From: JBCDHN01 sp965224535
GTDB lineage: Bacteria; Verrucomicrobiota; Verrucomicrobiia; Verrucomicrobiales; DEV007
NCBI GenBank assembly: GCA_965224535.1
Contig: CBDCZR010000027.1
Location: 124,001 to 188,000 of the forward strand
Length of the DNA stretch: 64,000 nt
Direction of reading: 5' to 3'
Shown here: piece by piece, positions 8,801 through 18,000 of the stretch
How the letters are laid out: each line of letters opens with the position of its first letter
Numbering within the stretch: position 1 is the stretch's first letter
Program-made: the position numbers and the translations under genes
Notes under the pieces: model-generated
The model's database searches: none
Told to the model about the DNA's origin: nothing
Seen by the model: only the letters and a program-made list of their open reading frames with translations

Positions 8801-10996
8801 TTATCTGGTGCCGCTGCCAACCACGGACTCGAATGTCGGTCCGACCCGGATTTCGTCAAACTGGCCCTCACCGCTCAGCACCAACCGGCTCAGCTTGGTC
8901 TGGTCGATGTTGAAGGGGACGGAGGCACGCCCCTCTTCCTCGGGCCGCTGGAGGTCGGGGCCGACATGGAACGGCACGAAGCTGTCTTTTTCGCCATCCT
9001 TGCCCCAAACGATCCTGCCGACCACCAGGGTGGGAGTGTTCGGCCGGGTCCCGGTAATTCGGCGCGGCATCACCTTGCCATCCAAGACAACCGCGGTCTC
9101 GTACTGCCGTCCTGTTGCCTGGAATCCGACCCCCTCCTTCATGTCCGCACTGCGCAGCGTGACGATTCCGCCGCCCTGGCGGTGCTCGAGTCCCGTGCCG
9201 CTGACGAAGACATAGCTCATCCACAGGGTCGCGCCGTCTTCGAGCAAACCGGCCTTGCTCAGGCTGTCGTCGAGCTGGATGTAACCACCGTCGCTCCAAC
9301 GATGGGTGCTGCCCCGGTTGCCCGTCACCGGCAGGGCGCCATAGCTCAGGCCTTCGGCCTCGGTTGCCGGTACCCTCTCGGGATTTTTCTCGCTCAGGTA
9401 AACGTAGGCGCCCTTGGTCCCATGCGCCCCTCCCTTTCCTGCCAGGCTCTGGGGTTCGCCGGGAACACCGGGATAGTCAAAGGGCTCGTAGACCAGGGCG
9501 CCGCCGGGATCGGCGGGGCCGAGGTTCACGACACATGTTGCCGGGGTCACTTTGCCCGTGGTCGGCTGGATGGCATAGGTCACCTTGGCCTTCGCCGGCG
9601 CCTGCTTGTCTTCGAAGGTGGTGACATCGGCGGCGACGCTTTCCGCGATCACCTGGCCGTCACGCGTAATTTGAAACCCTTCATACTTGCCCCGGGCATC
9701 CCAGCTGAGCATCACCCCGTCCAGGCTGCGGTAGGCGGTAAGCTCCGAGACCGAGGTGTCACAGGACGCGCTTAGGTTTTGTTTGCCTGAGGAAGGCAGG
9801 TTGAGCAGCAACTCGTAGCGGTTCGCGCCGGGCAATGCGGTGGTGTCGACATAGGCCGTCTGCCCGGGCGGAAGCGTAGCGCCGAGGCTCTTGCCATTGC
9901 GCAGGATCTCGATGCTCTCCGGCTGCTCGCTGCCAAGCTGCCAGTTCAGTTGGACGCCTTCATCACTGCCATGGGCGATGAAGTGCGAAGGGAGCTTGGG
10001 CCTGTCGAGCCTGGGCATCTCCGCGGCCATGGCCCGGCCGATGTTGAGGTAGCTACGTGCATGATTGTTCCAGTGGTAGCCGACTTTGTCAGGTGACTTT
10101 TCGGTGTAGAACTTGAACTCCATCTTGTCCGGTCCGTAGGGCTTGTCGGTATCGACCACGGCAACGTTTCCGGCAAATTGCGGATACTTTTCCGTGTCGC
10201 CAATGGCGAGCTGGCCCTGCTTGATCAAGGACTCTTTTTCGATCATTCCGCTGGTTGCGATGACGACGGGGAGGTCCGGCACCCCGAGCCCGTGTTCGGC
10301 ACTGCGGATGTCCTTGATGAAGGCGGCCAAGTTGGTTTCGTAGTTTGCATCCAGGCCGCCATACTGGTCGTTCCAACCCTGGTGGAAACAGAGACCCGCG
10401 ATCTCCATGCCCTGTCCTTGGTAACCGGGGAAGTAGGCGCCGATATTCTCGGTAACCTGGTTCACGATTCTCAGGATCTCATGGTAGAAAAAACCGGGGT
10501 CACTGGGAATGAGCGGCTTCGCATACTCGGCGGCGCTGGGCGGCAGAAAGTTGTGGCCCAAGCTCTTGCCTCCCCAGCACGCCTTGATGATGAGCACCTG
10601 GCCTTCATGAACGTCTCCCATCACATGGCCAAAGCCCAGTTCCGGCCCAACCTGGCCGCCAGATGAACCGTAGCCGGGCCTGAGTCCGCCGTAGACGGAT
10701 TCCCTCGGAGCCTGGTCCAGGTAGATCCAGGCATCCTCGCGCTCCACCCACTCCCCGTCATCCTTGACGAGAAACTTGTATTCCCCCTCGGGATCATTCT
10801 GCACCAGGTGCCGAAGGCTGTTCGTTCCCTCGCCCTCAATGGCCCCCTTGCCCTGCATGTTGGACTGGCCAACCATCAGGTAGATCCGAACCGGGAGGTC
10901 CTCCGCTTCCCTCGTGTTGCCGGGCAAGACGGTTGTCATCGCCAGCGTGATGAAGACCAGGCATCGAACAGTTGTGTTAGGTTGGCTTGTTTTCAT
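8801..10996 (-). CDS. Secreted SASA-type carbohydrate acetylesterase with C-terminal beta domains
   Basis: About 731 residues from the ATG at 10996 (an alternative lies three codons upstream). A signal peptide is followed by an SGNH-hydrolase domain of the sialate O-acetylesterase/CE6 type: VGQSNMQG (Ser45 nucleophile), the ACWGGKSL block and FHQGWND with the catalytic Asp/His. The middle part (about residues 340-480) has fibronectin-like strands (ESIEILRNGKSLGATLPPGQ). The C-terminus (about 490-730, YEPFDYPGVPG to DEIRVG) resembles a concanavalin A-like lectin fold. It should remove acetyl groups from polysaccharide outside the cytoplasm. It is the first gene of a minus-strand pair with the glycoside-hydrolase-like gene. 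Confidence 0.85.
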   Translation of the reverse strand: MKTSQPNTTVRCLVFITLAMTTVLPGNTREAEDLPVRIYLMVGQSNMQGKGAIEGEGTNSLRHLVQNDPEGEYKFLVKDDGEWVEREDAWIYLDQAPRESVYGGLRPGYGSSGGQVGPELGFGHVMGDVHEGQVLIIKACWGGKSLGHNFLPPSAAEYAKPLIPSDPGFFYHEILRIVNQVTENIGAYFPGYQGQGMEIAGLCFHQGWNDQYGGLDANYETNLAAFIKDIRSAEHGLGVPDLPVVIATSGMIEKESLIKQGQLAIGDTEKYPQFAGNVAVVDTDKPYGPDKMEFKFYTEKSPDKVGYHWNNHARSYLNIGRAMAAEMPRLDRPKLPSHFIAHGSDEGVQLNWQLGSEQPESIEILRNGKSLGATLPPGQTAYVDTTALPGANRYELLLNLPSSGKQNLSASCDTSVSELTAYRSLDGVMLSWDARGKYEGFQITRDGQVIAESVAADVTTFEDKQAPAKAKVTYAIQPTTGKVTPATCVVNLGPADPGGALVYEPFDYPGVPGEPQSLAGKGGAHGTKGAYVYLSEKNPERVPATEAEGLSYGALPVTGNRGSTHRWSDGGYIQLDDSLSKAGLLEDGATLWMSYVFVSGTGLEHRQGGGIVTLRSADMKEGVGFQATGRQYETAVVLDGKVMPRRITGTRPNTPTLVVGRIVWGKDGEKDSFVPFHVGPDLQRPEEEGRASVPFNIDQTKLSRLVLSGEGQFDEIRVGPTFESVVGSGTR

Positions 10997-11139
10997 CGGC
11001 CACAACCAGCCATGGCCTGAGGGAACGGGAAAGCGGATTTTTTTCGCGAGCGCGCCAACTTACCTGGGGAATGCGCAAACTATATTTCCGCGAGTTCGAT
11101 GGTTGCCCGATTTGCGCATCGCGATAAATTGAAGGCGCT

Positions 11140-11826
11140 GTGAACCTCGAAACCCTGGCATTCACCATTGACCCCGGCTTGAAGAGGCTTTGGGAACCGG
11201 AGCCTGAAGATTGGATTTACGAAACGAACGACCAACTCAAGATGACGTTTTCCGATTACTTCCTCTTCGCCCCGCCAGTCGATGAATTGGCGGAACAACT
11301 GGGTTTTCAGCTGGAGTCGAGATCCTTGAAACTCGCCACGGCTTCAATTGCCGGCGATTTTCAAAAACGCATCGATTACGTGCGGGAAAAACTGGCGGAA
11401 ACCCGAGAATTCATGCGTTTTGACAGCGGATCCTCGCGCCGGGAATTCCTCATCGCCCCGGTAATTCACGAAGTCAGCGTCCTGTCCAAATCCTGGCTCT
11501 ACTCTGAGTTCCCGGTTGATGCCGGAAAAAACCTCAACGGCAAGCTCGACTTTTTTCTTCGGGGCAAAAACCATTCCGTCGTCGTGATCGAAGCCAAGTT
11601 GGCTGACCTCACCAAAGGTGCGAAACAGTTGGTGGCGGAGCTGGTCGCCGTTTCCCAAACCGAAGACGCGAAGGAGCCATTTCTCGGGGCGGTAACGATT
11701 GGGGACGATTGGCAGTTCGCCCGGATCGACCCGGTTGCGAAATCCGTCGTTATGGACACGCGGCTTTACCGCAGCCCCGAGCAGGTGGAAGAAATTGTCC
11801 GGATTCTCGTCGCGGCCCTGACATGA
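11140..11826 (+). CDS. PD-(D/E)XK nuclease-superfamily protein
   Basis: A 228-residue protein starting with GTG at 11140. The core signature of the PD-(D/E)XK fold can be read: Asp137 in GKLDFFLRG, then Glu151-x-Lys153 in VVVIEAKLA, then Gln163 in the following helix. This resembles restriction-endonuclease-like domains. There is no signal peptide or membrane segment. It is alone on the plus strand between two minus-strand genes, with no methyltransferase or helicase in the window, so a role in restriction is not supported. A repair or defence role is possible. The family is inferred from motifs only. Confidence 0.6.
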   Translation: MNLETLAFTIDPGLKRLWEPEPEDWIYETNDQLKMTFSDYFLFAPPVDELAEQLGFQLESRSLKLATASIAGDFQKRIDYVREKLAETREFMRFDSGSSRREFLIAPVIHEVSVLSKSWLYSEFPVDAGKNLNGKLDFFLRGKNHSVVVIEAKLADLTKGAKQLVAELVAVSQTEDAKEPFLGAVTIGDDWQFARIDPVAKSVVMDTRLYRSPEQVEEIVRILVAALT

Positions 11827-11875
11827 TCGTGAGGGAATTCGACGACTTTGCGGGACTTATCGTGCCCGAATATCG

Positions 11876-11930
11876 GTCGCTGACGCGACGAGGCGTTTTT
11901 GCATGCGTTCCGGGGGCTAAAGCGCCCCGG
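11876..11930. repeat. REP-like hairpin sequences
   Basis: gtcgctgacgcgac (11876-11889) differs by one base from the 13-bp palindromic core gtcgctacgcgac of the large element at 45080-45313. A GC hairpin with ccgggg/ccccgg arms around gctaaagcg follows at about 11909-11930. It sits between the PD-(D/E)XK gene and the converging TolC gene and may also act as a terminator for either. Confidence 0.45.
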
Positions 11931-12037
11931 CTAGCATAATCGGTCCCTACGGGAGACGGGAAAATTTATTCCTGGAACGTGAGTTAGAATTCCGCCGAAT
12001 TTGTTGCTTTGTTGGGCTGCCGCAACGGGACCCAAGG

Positions 12038-14131
12038 TTACTGCAACCCCCGCTCGCGCTTGAGCTGCTCCAGCGCCTGACGGTGACGAGTCCAGTTGGG
12101 GTCGGAACCGCTGAGATCCACGTCGTGATCCGCGTTGCCCATGTCGGCTTGCAGCAATTCCAGCGCTTGGCGATGCCGTTTCCAGCCTTCTGCGTCGTGG
12201 CGGGCAATATCCACGTCGTAGTACTCCAGCAAGGTTCCTTTGGCTCGCTCCACGGAGGCGAAAGCCGTGTTGTAGGCCACGATGCTGACCAAAAACGCTT
12301 CCTCAGCCCGTTGATTGCGCTCGATCGCGTCCAAAATGTGCTGCAACTGGCTGCCGACGGTGTTTTGATCGTCGGTATCCACGTCCAGGCGTTCCTTCAG
12401 CTCGCGCACCTCTTCGCGGCTGGCGCGGACAGCTTGCCAGCGGCCCTGCATGTCGCGGTAAGCGGTCATCAACTCGCGGTAGGTCACCACGGCTTCCAGC
12501 AAAACCTGATCGATGGTGCTGCGCAGCTGATGCGTCTGCTGGCGCAGCTCGTATTCGCGGCGTTTGTAGCGCGCTAGCTCCATATTTTTCTCCAGGCTGG
12601 ACTCAAACGTCATCCCCGCCAGCCAGCCGGTGCCGTGGCGAAAGCTATCGGTGTAGGCGCCGCCTAAATCGCGAAACGCGTCGTTGCCGGCCTTGCGCAC
12701 CTCGGCAATGACGTTCAATTCCGGCATCATCTCGTGCTTCTGCATGTCGCGGCGAATTCCCGCGGCGCGAAGCTGGCTGAAGCCCTGGACGATCTCTGGC
12801 CGGTGATAAAGTGCCGCCCGCGCCGTGGATTGCACGTCGCTAACCGGCCGGCTCACGATTGGCCGGGTCAACGGGATAAATTCACCGCCGCTGCCCATCT
12901 GAAATTGCGGATCGTTCACCAGCGCGCGCAAGCGTTCCTCCGCGTTGCGAATGGCCATTTCGCCCCGAATGAGCGATGCCTGGCGTTCGGCCAGCGAGCT
13001 TCGCGCCCGCAGTAACGCGCTCTTCGTCGCACCCGTGTCCACGTCCTCACGTTCGCCCAAATCAGACACGAGCGACGAGGTATTGTCCACCAGCGCTTTT
13101 TTTTGCAAAAACGCCGCCCGGGCCAGATAAACCTGCCAGTAAGCGCGGTTCACCTCCAGCAGGTGCGATTCCAACGCGCGCAAATACTCCGCACTCGCCA
13201 GTTCGGCGTCGAGAGCGGCCACTTTTAGCCGCGCCCGGTTGTAGGCGATGCCGCCTCCCCGCAACATGGGCTGAACCACGCTCAAAACCAACTCGCTGGC
13301 GGTTTGAGGGTTCGGATCCAGGAAGGTGGAGTTGCTGTCCAGCGTGCTCAGACGGTTGGAAAGGGTGATTTCCCCGCCGGTCGCCACCCTTTTGCGGATG
13401 CCGTAGTCCAGTTGGCCCAAATCCTCGAGAAATCGACCCGTGAAGCCGGTCGTCAGCTCGCTGCTGGTCGGCTCATCGGTGTGGCTGATGCGCAAATCGC
13501 CGAACGCGCGCCAATCGTAGTCGCCCATCGCCTCTTGAATCGCCGTTTCGCGAATCAGCGGTAATTCGCTCATCACCTTGATCGCGTTGGAGTGGGTCAG
13601 CGCCGTCCCGTAGACTTGCACCAAATCCTGACGCAGTTGCCGGTCGTCGTAAATCGCGCGGCGAATGTTGGAACTCCACGGCGCGTTGAAATCAGACGGC
13701 ACCGGCGGCAACGAGCGAATGGAATCGAGCTGCAAGTCGGCAGCGGTCAAATTGCGCACGGATTGCTCGTAGGTGGCGTAAATACCGTCGACCAGCCCCT
13801 TGATCTCTCCCTCGGAGCGGGTTTGGCGGTATTCGCGGGTCAGAAGCGCCGGATAACGGTCGGTTCCCGTCGGCCGCAGGGGCATTTGCTCGGCGTAAAC
13901 GTCGGTTAGGCCCGCATCCATCGCGGATTCCACCTCCGCCACGGCCGGCCCGGCAGCGGTTTGGGCTTGGGCTTGGGCTTGGGTTTGAGCGGCGGCCGCC
14001 CTCTTCTTCTTGCCGAAAAGCCGGCTCAAACCACGATCTTCGGCAAAGCTGGAAACCGGTAGCGCGAAAACCGCGGCCGCAGCCAAAATCAGCGAAATGG
14101 CGCGCGGTGAGTAAATTGTTGGAGTTGCCAT
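12038..14131 (-). CDS. TolC-family outer-membrane efflux/secretion protein
   Basis: A 697-residue protein. The ATG at 14131 is preferred because GAGGAA lies 10 nt upstream and a signal peptide follows (ISLILAAAAVFALPVSSFAE); upstream in-frame codons are unlikely. A Gln/Ala-rich linker is followed by two OEP repeats with long coiled helices (VVQPMLRGGGIAYNRARL, later RPEIVQGFSQLRAAG). The extra N-terminal domain (to about residue 190) makes it longer than typical TolC. The C-terminus carries a small internal duplication (KRHRQALELLQ / TRHRQALEQLK). It should form the trimeric outer-membrane channel. It is transcribed away from the giant gene, and the two HlyD-type adaptors lie beyond that gene, so it is the probable exit duct for the giant protein (inference). 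Confidence 0.9.
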   Translation of the reverse strand: MATPTIYSPRAISLILAAAAVFALPVSSFAEDRGLSRLFGKKKRAAAAQTQAQAQAQTAAGPAVAEVESAMDAGLTDVYAEQMPLRPTGTDRYPALLTREYRQTRSEGEIKGLVDGIYATYEQSVRNLTAADLQLDSIRSLPPVPSDFNAPWSSNIRRAIYDDRQLRQDLVQVYGTALTHSNAIKVMSELPLIRETAIQEAMGDYDWRAFGDLRISHTDEPTSSELTTGFTGRFLEDLGQLDYGIRKRVATGGEITLSNRLSTLDSNSTFLDPNPQTASELVLSVVQPMLRGGGIAYNRARLKVAALDAELASAEYLRALESHLLEVNRAYWQVYLARAAFLQKKALVDNTSSLVSDLGEREDVDTGATKSALLRARSSLAERQASLIRGEMAIRNAEERLRALVNDPQFQMGSGGEFIPLTRPIVSRPVSDVQSTARAALYHRPEIVQGFSQLRAAGIRRDMQKHEMMPELNVIAEVRKAGNDAFRDLGGAYTDSFRHGTGWLAGMTFESSLEKNMELARYKRREYELRQQTHQLRSTIDQVLLEAVVTYRELMTAYRDMQGRWQAVRASREEVRELKERLDVDTDDQNTVGSQLQHILDAIERNQRAEEAFLVSIVAYNTAFASVERAKGTLLEYYDVDIARHDAEGWKRHRQALELLQADMGNADHDVDLSGSDPNWTRHRQALEQLKRERGLQ

Positions 14132-14499
14132 GTGTTGAATGTTCCTCGGTTTAAAATTCAGGAGGGAGGGGTGAGTTTGGAGGTTTGCGTGTGGCGTTGC
14201 CGGAGCCGGGGCCCAGGGAACGTTGCCGAGTGAAACATTCTCAAATTCTAGCGTCAACCCTTTTTCTGCGTCGCTTTTTCGGGAAAAAGAGCCAAATGTG
14301 AGGGTTTTAACCGTCGGAAAGGAGTGGGCGCAGGAAAATCTGGCCGGAGGCGCCTTTTTTTGGGTTTTGCTGCGATTTAAAGTTGACTTGGGAGTCACAT
14401 TTTCGATACAAACGACCAATTCAACCAAATATCGGTGCGTTAGGTTCGCCTTCCGCCCCTTCCCAAAAGCCTACTTTTCCCCCGAAAACGCCCCCGGAA

Positions 14500-15017
14500 T
14501 GGCGGCAACCACGCCAAATCACCCAAGCCAATTGCACGAACGGCAGGAACGGTCGCAGATCTGCACTTCCCAGCCCGAAGGCGGTTTTGTGCTCGCAACC
14601 GACGCTCCGAGCGCTGTGGCGACGTTTCGGCACGAGGAATCCCCGGCAACCGAGCGCGACGTCATTTCCACCAGCGCCGCTGAGGCCAAAAAGCTCGACC
14701 GCGCTGTTTATCGTTCCTGGACGATTGATGCCGCGAGCGAATCTCCGGCGGCAACCACTCAAACCGCGACCGTGCGCCCCAATCCGCGTTGGAGCGATAC
14801 CCTCAGCGCCGTCACCCCATTTTTGACCGATTATCGGCGCCTCTTCGGCGGCTGTTCAACGAACTGCCACGGAGGAGTCGATCGCGACCACCACCACAAA
14901 TACAATCGCAACCGCGGTATCGTAATTTTGACCCGCAAGCTGAAGGAACGGACGTTTCCTTCCGGTTGCGGGCTTTTTCGTGCCCTGACGCCGATGAATT
15001 GCATCCTAGCTTGCTAA
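14500..15017 (+). other. 934-bp intergenic region with an uncertain open frame
   Basis: Between the divergent TolC gene and the giant gene (14132-15065) a plus-strand frame from the ATG at 14500 reads through (MAATTPNHPSQLHERQERS onward). Parts look protein-like (AEAKKLDRAVYRSWTIDAAS), but the frame crosses a strong terminator hairpin at 14932 and has no recognisable family. Another frame ending in a stop at 14923-14925, just before the hairpin, has plausible coding from about 14826. A short frameshifted gene or a leader transcript ending at the terminator would explain both observations. Confidence 0.25.
14932..14980 (+). terminator. Strong rho-independent terminator upstream of the giant gene
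   Basis: A 17-bp stem with 15 matches (left arm 14932-14948, right arm 14956-14972) around a 7-nt loop is followed directly by ctttttcg. It lies 86 bp before the giant gene's ATG on the same strand. It either ends a short upstream transcript or acts as an attenuator in the giant gene's leader. Confidence 0.75.
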
Positions 15018-15065
15018 CCAGCCCAATTTCTTTCGCAAAATCCCAATCTCCCACCTGTTGATCCG

Positions 15066-18000
15066 ATGAAAAAACGCCCCGATCGCCAATCCGACAAGCA
15101 AAAGGACAAGCCCAACGGCAAGCGCGACTTGCACGCCGAGCAGTTAGAGCCGCGCCTCCTGTATTCAGCCGCCCCAGCCGAGGCTCCGGCTCCGGAAGCT
15201 CCCGCCGCCCAGGAAGCTGCGCCTGCTGAGACGCAACAAGCGGCTCCAGCGCCGGCCCCGGCTCCCGAAGCTGCGCCGTCTCCTGCTCCTGACGCTGCGG
15301 CGCCTGCACCGGCTCCCGAGGCGGCCCCAGCACCGGTTGGCGAGCAAGCGCAAGCGGCAGCCGAGCCCCAACAAGCCACGCCGGCAGCCGAAGCACCCGC
15401 CGCTGATGCAAGCGGCGAAACCGCGGCGGAAACGGAAACCGTCCTCGACACGCAGGTGGTGGTGTTGCCGGAAGAAGACGCCGTGGCCGCTGCCGAAACG
15501 CCATCGACAGCCGAGGAAGCCCTCGCAGTGGTGGATGAATCCGGAAACGTCATTGTTGAGGCTGCAATCGTCGCTCCCGCAGAGGTGGCCGCGGACTCAA
15601 GCTTGATCGCGGCTCCGGCGACGGCCCAAGTGAATGCGTCCACCCTCTCCCAACCCCAAATCACTCAGCAAGTGGTCGAGCAAATCGCCGCAGCAGCCTC
15701 GGATCGCTGGCACGCAACGGGGTTGACCGACGAGCAATCTGCGGCGTTGGCGAATGTGCGGTATGAACTGGCGGAGCTTTCCGGGACCAAGCTGGGTGTA
15801 GCAGATGGGAATGTGGTTACGATCGATACCAGCGGTGGCGACCGCGGGTGGTTCGTGGATTCCACGCCCTTGGTGAACGAAGAGTTTTCTTCCGGACCGG
15901 GTGAGGTGACCATGATCGCCGACCCGAACTCCGATGCCGACGAGCGCTATGACCTGCTGTCGGTGATTTTGCACGAGCAAGGCCACCTTCTGGGTTTGCA
16001 CGATCTCTACACCCCGGAATTCGCCGACAGCGTGATGTATGCCGGCACCAGCGCTGGTGAGCGGATTTTGCCGGTGGAAGGGGAGGCTGAGGGGGCGATT
16101 GCGGGCTCGATTGAGGGGCCGGTTTATGACACGTTTAACGTGACTGCGGCGGCGGGCGATGGCACTGCGGCCAATCAACTACGCGGCGCGATCATCGCGG
16201 CGAACGCCAGCATTGAGGATGACACCATCATGCTGGATGCCGGGACGTTTAATTTGACGGTAACTGGTGGTGGAGGGACAAATGGACAGAATGGAGGGGA
16301 TTTGGACGTTTGGAAGCGTGAGGGAACGCTGACAATTGTGGGTCAAGGTACGGGTACAACCACTATCGACGCATCGGCATTAAACGACCGCGTTTTTCAG
16401 ATTCATGCTGGAGCGAACTTGATCTTGCAAGATCTGACGATCACCGGGGCCAGTCTCAACAATAACGGTGCGGGCCTCTACGTGGATCACGCCAACGTGA
16501 CGTTGATTGATGTGGAGATTAGCGGCAACACCGCTGCGGGTACCGACCGCGACGGTGGTGGTTTCTACGCCACGGGGCATTCGACCGTGACCCTCCAAGG
16601 CGACGTCGCTATTTCGGGGAACACCGCCACAGGAGACGGCGGCGGGTTTTTCGCAACAGAATTTGCGGTGGTCGATGGCTCTCTGGCGAACTCCGTCGAT
16701 ATCAAATCCAACCTGAATTCAAATAATCGCACCGACCGCTCCGGCGGAGGTTTTTTCGCCAACTCTTGGGCGCAGATCTCGCTGAACAACGCGGATATTT
16801 CCGACAACGGCTCGACGGTGTTCGGCAACGTTGGCGGGGGCTTTTACGCTTCGAACCGGGCTTCGGTAACCATCACCAGCAACGGCGGTACCAGCCAAAT
16901 TCACAGCAACGATTCCCGCAGCAGCGGCGGCGGCTTCTATGCGGCGAGCCAGGCCACGATCGACCTGACTGGGGTCAAAATTACCGATAATCAGTCCCTC
17001 GACACCAGGGCCGCGGCCGCAATTGGAGCCGGCGGCCAAGGTGGTGGATTTTATTCCGCAAGCGCCCTGACGACCGTTACGATCGATGGCGGCGAAATCA
17101 GCGGCAATACCTCCGGTAGCCACGGCGGCGGCTTCTCCAACCGCGGCACGGTCACCATTACGGGCGCCGATATCAAGAACAACGTTATTCTGGATGACGG
17201 CCTGACCAAGCAAGCCAGTGGCGCTCGCACGGATGACAATCTCTACGGCGGGGGATTCTACAACGAGGGCCTTCCCTCCAGCGTTACGCTGACTGATGTA
17301 GACGTCACCGGGAACACTTCAGCTGGCACCGGCGGTGGTTTTCACAATGTCAACGGGTTGGTCACCTTCAATGGCGACACCAGTGTTAGTGACAACCGCA
17401 TCCGGATTGAGGAAGGAGCAAACCGGGTTGGCGGCGGGTTCTACAATGCCGGTGCGGGTCAGGTAACCTTCAATGGCAGGGCTGACATCAAGAATAACGC
17501 CGACACTTCCGGCAATTTTGCTCATGGTCACGGCGGCGGCTTTTACAATGCGGGCGATGGCATCGTAAAATTGCTCGGCGGCGGTGAAATTTCCGGTCAC
17601 ACCCTGGAATCCGGAAATGGCGGCGGATTTTATACCACCAACGGCGGCCGGGTCGAGTTGAGCAATGTGGACATCAAAAGTAATACCGCGGCGACGGATG
17701 GCGGCGGGTTCTACCTCGGCGCGGGCACGCGGACGGAAATCATCGACCGGACCGTGGCGGATGCAACCCAAGCGGATGGATTCGCTCGGGTGCGGGGTGG
17801 TGCGGTGATCATGAACGGTGGAATTATTGGCGGAGTTGGAACGGGCAACCGGTCCGGTGGCGTCAGTACGGACGCAGAGGGCGGCGGCTTCTTCAACTCT
17901 GGCGGCATCGTTGAGATCACTGGCGCCGACATCACCTACAACCAGGCCGGGAAATCAAGCACCAACAATGAAGGCGGTGGCTTCTACACTTCCGGAATCA

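Noticed and set aside
14932..14980. Terminator read as a riboswitch
   Set aside because: I see only the terminator hairpin; no recognisable aptamer consensus precedes it.
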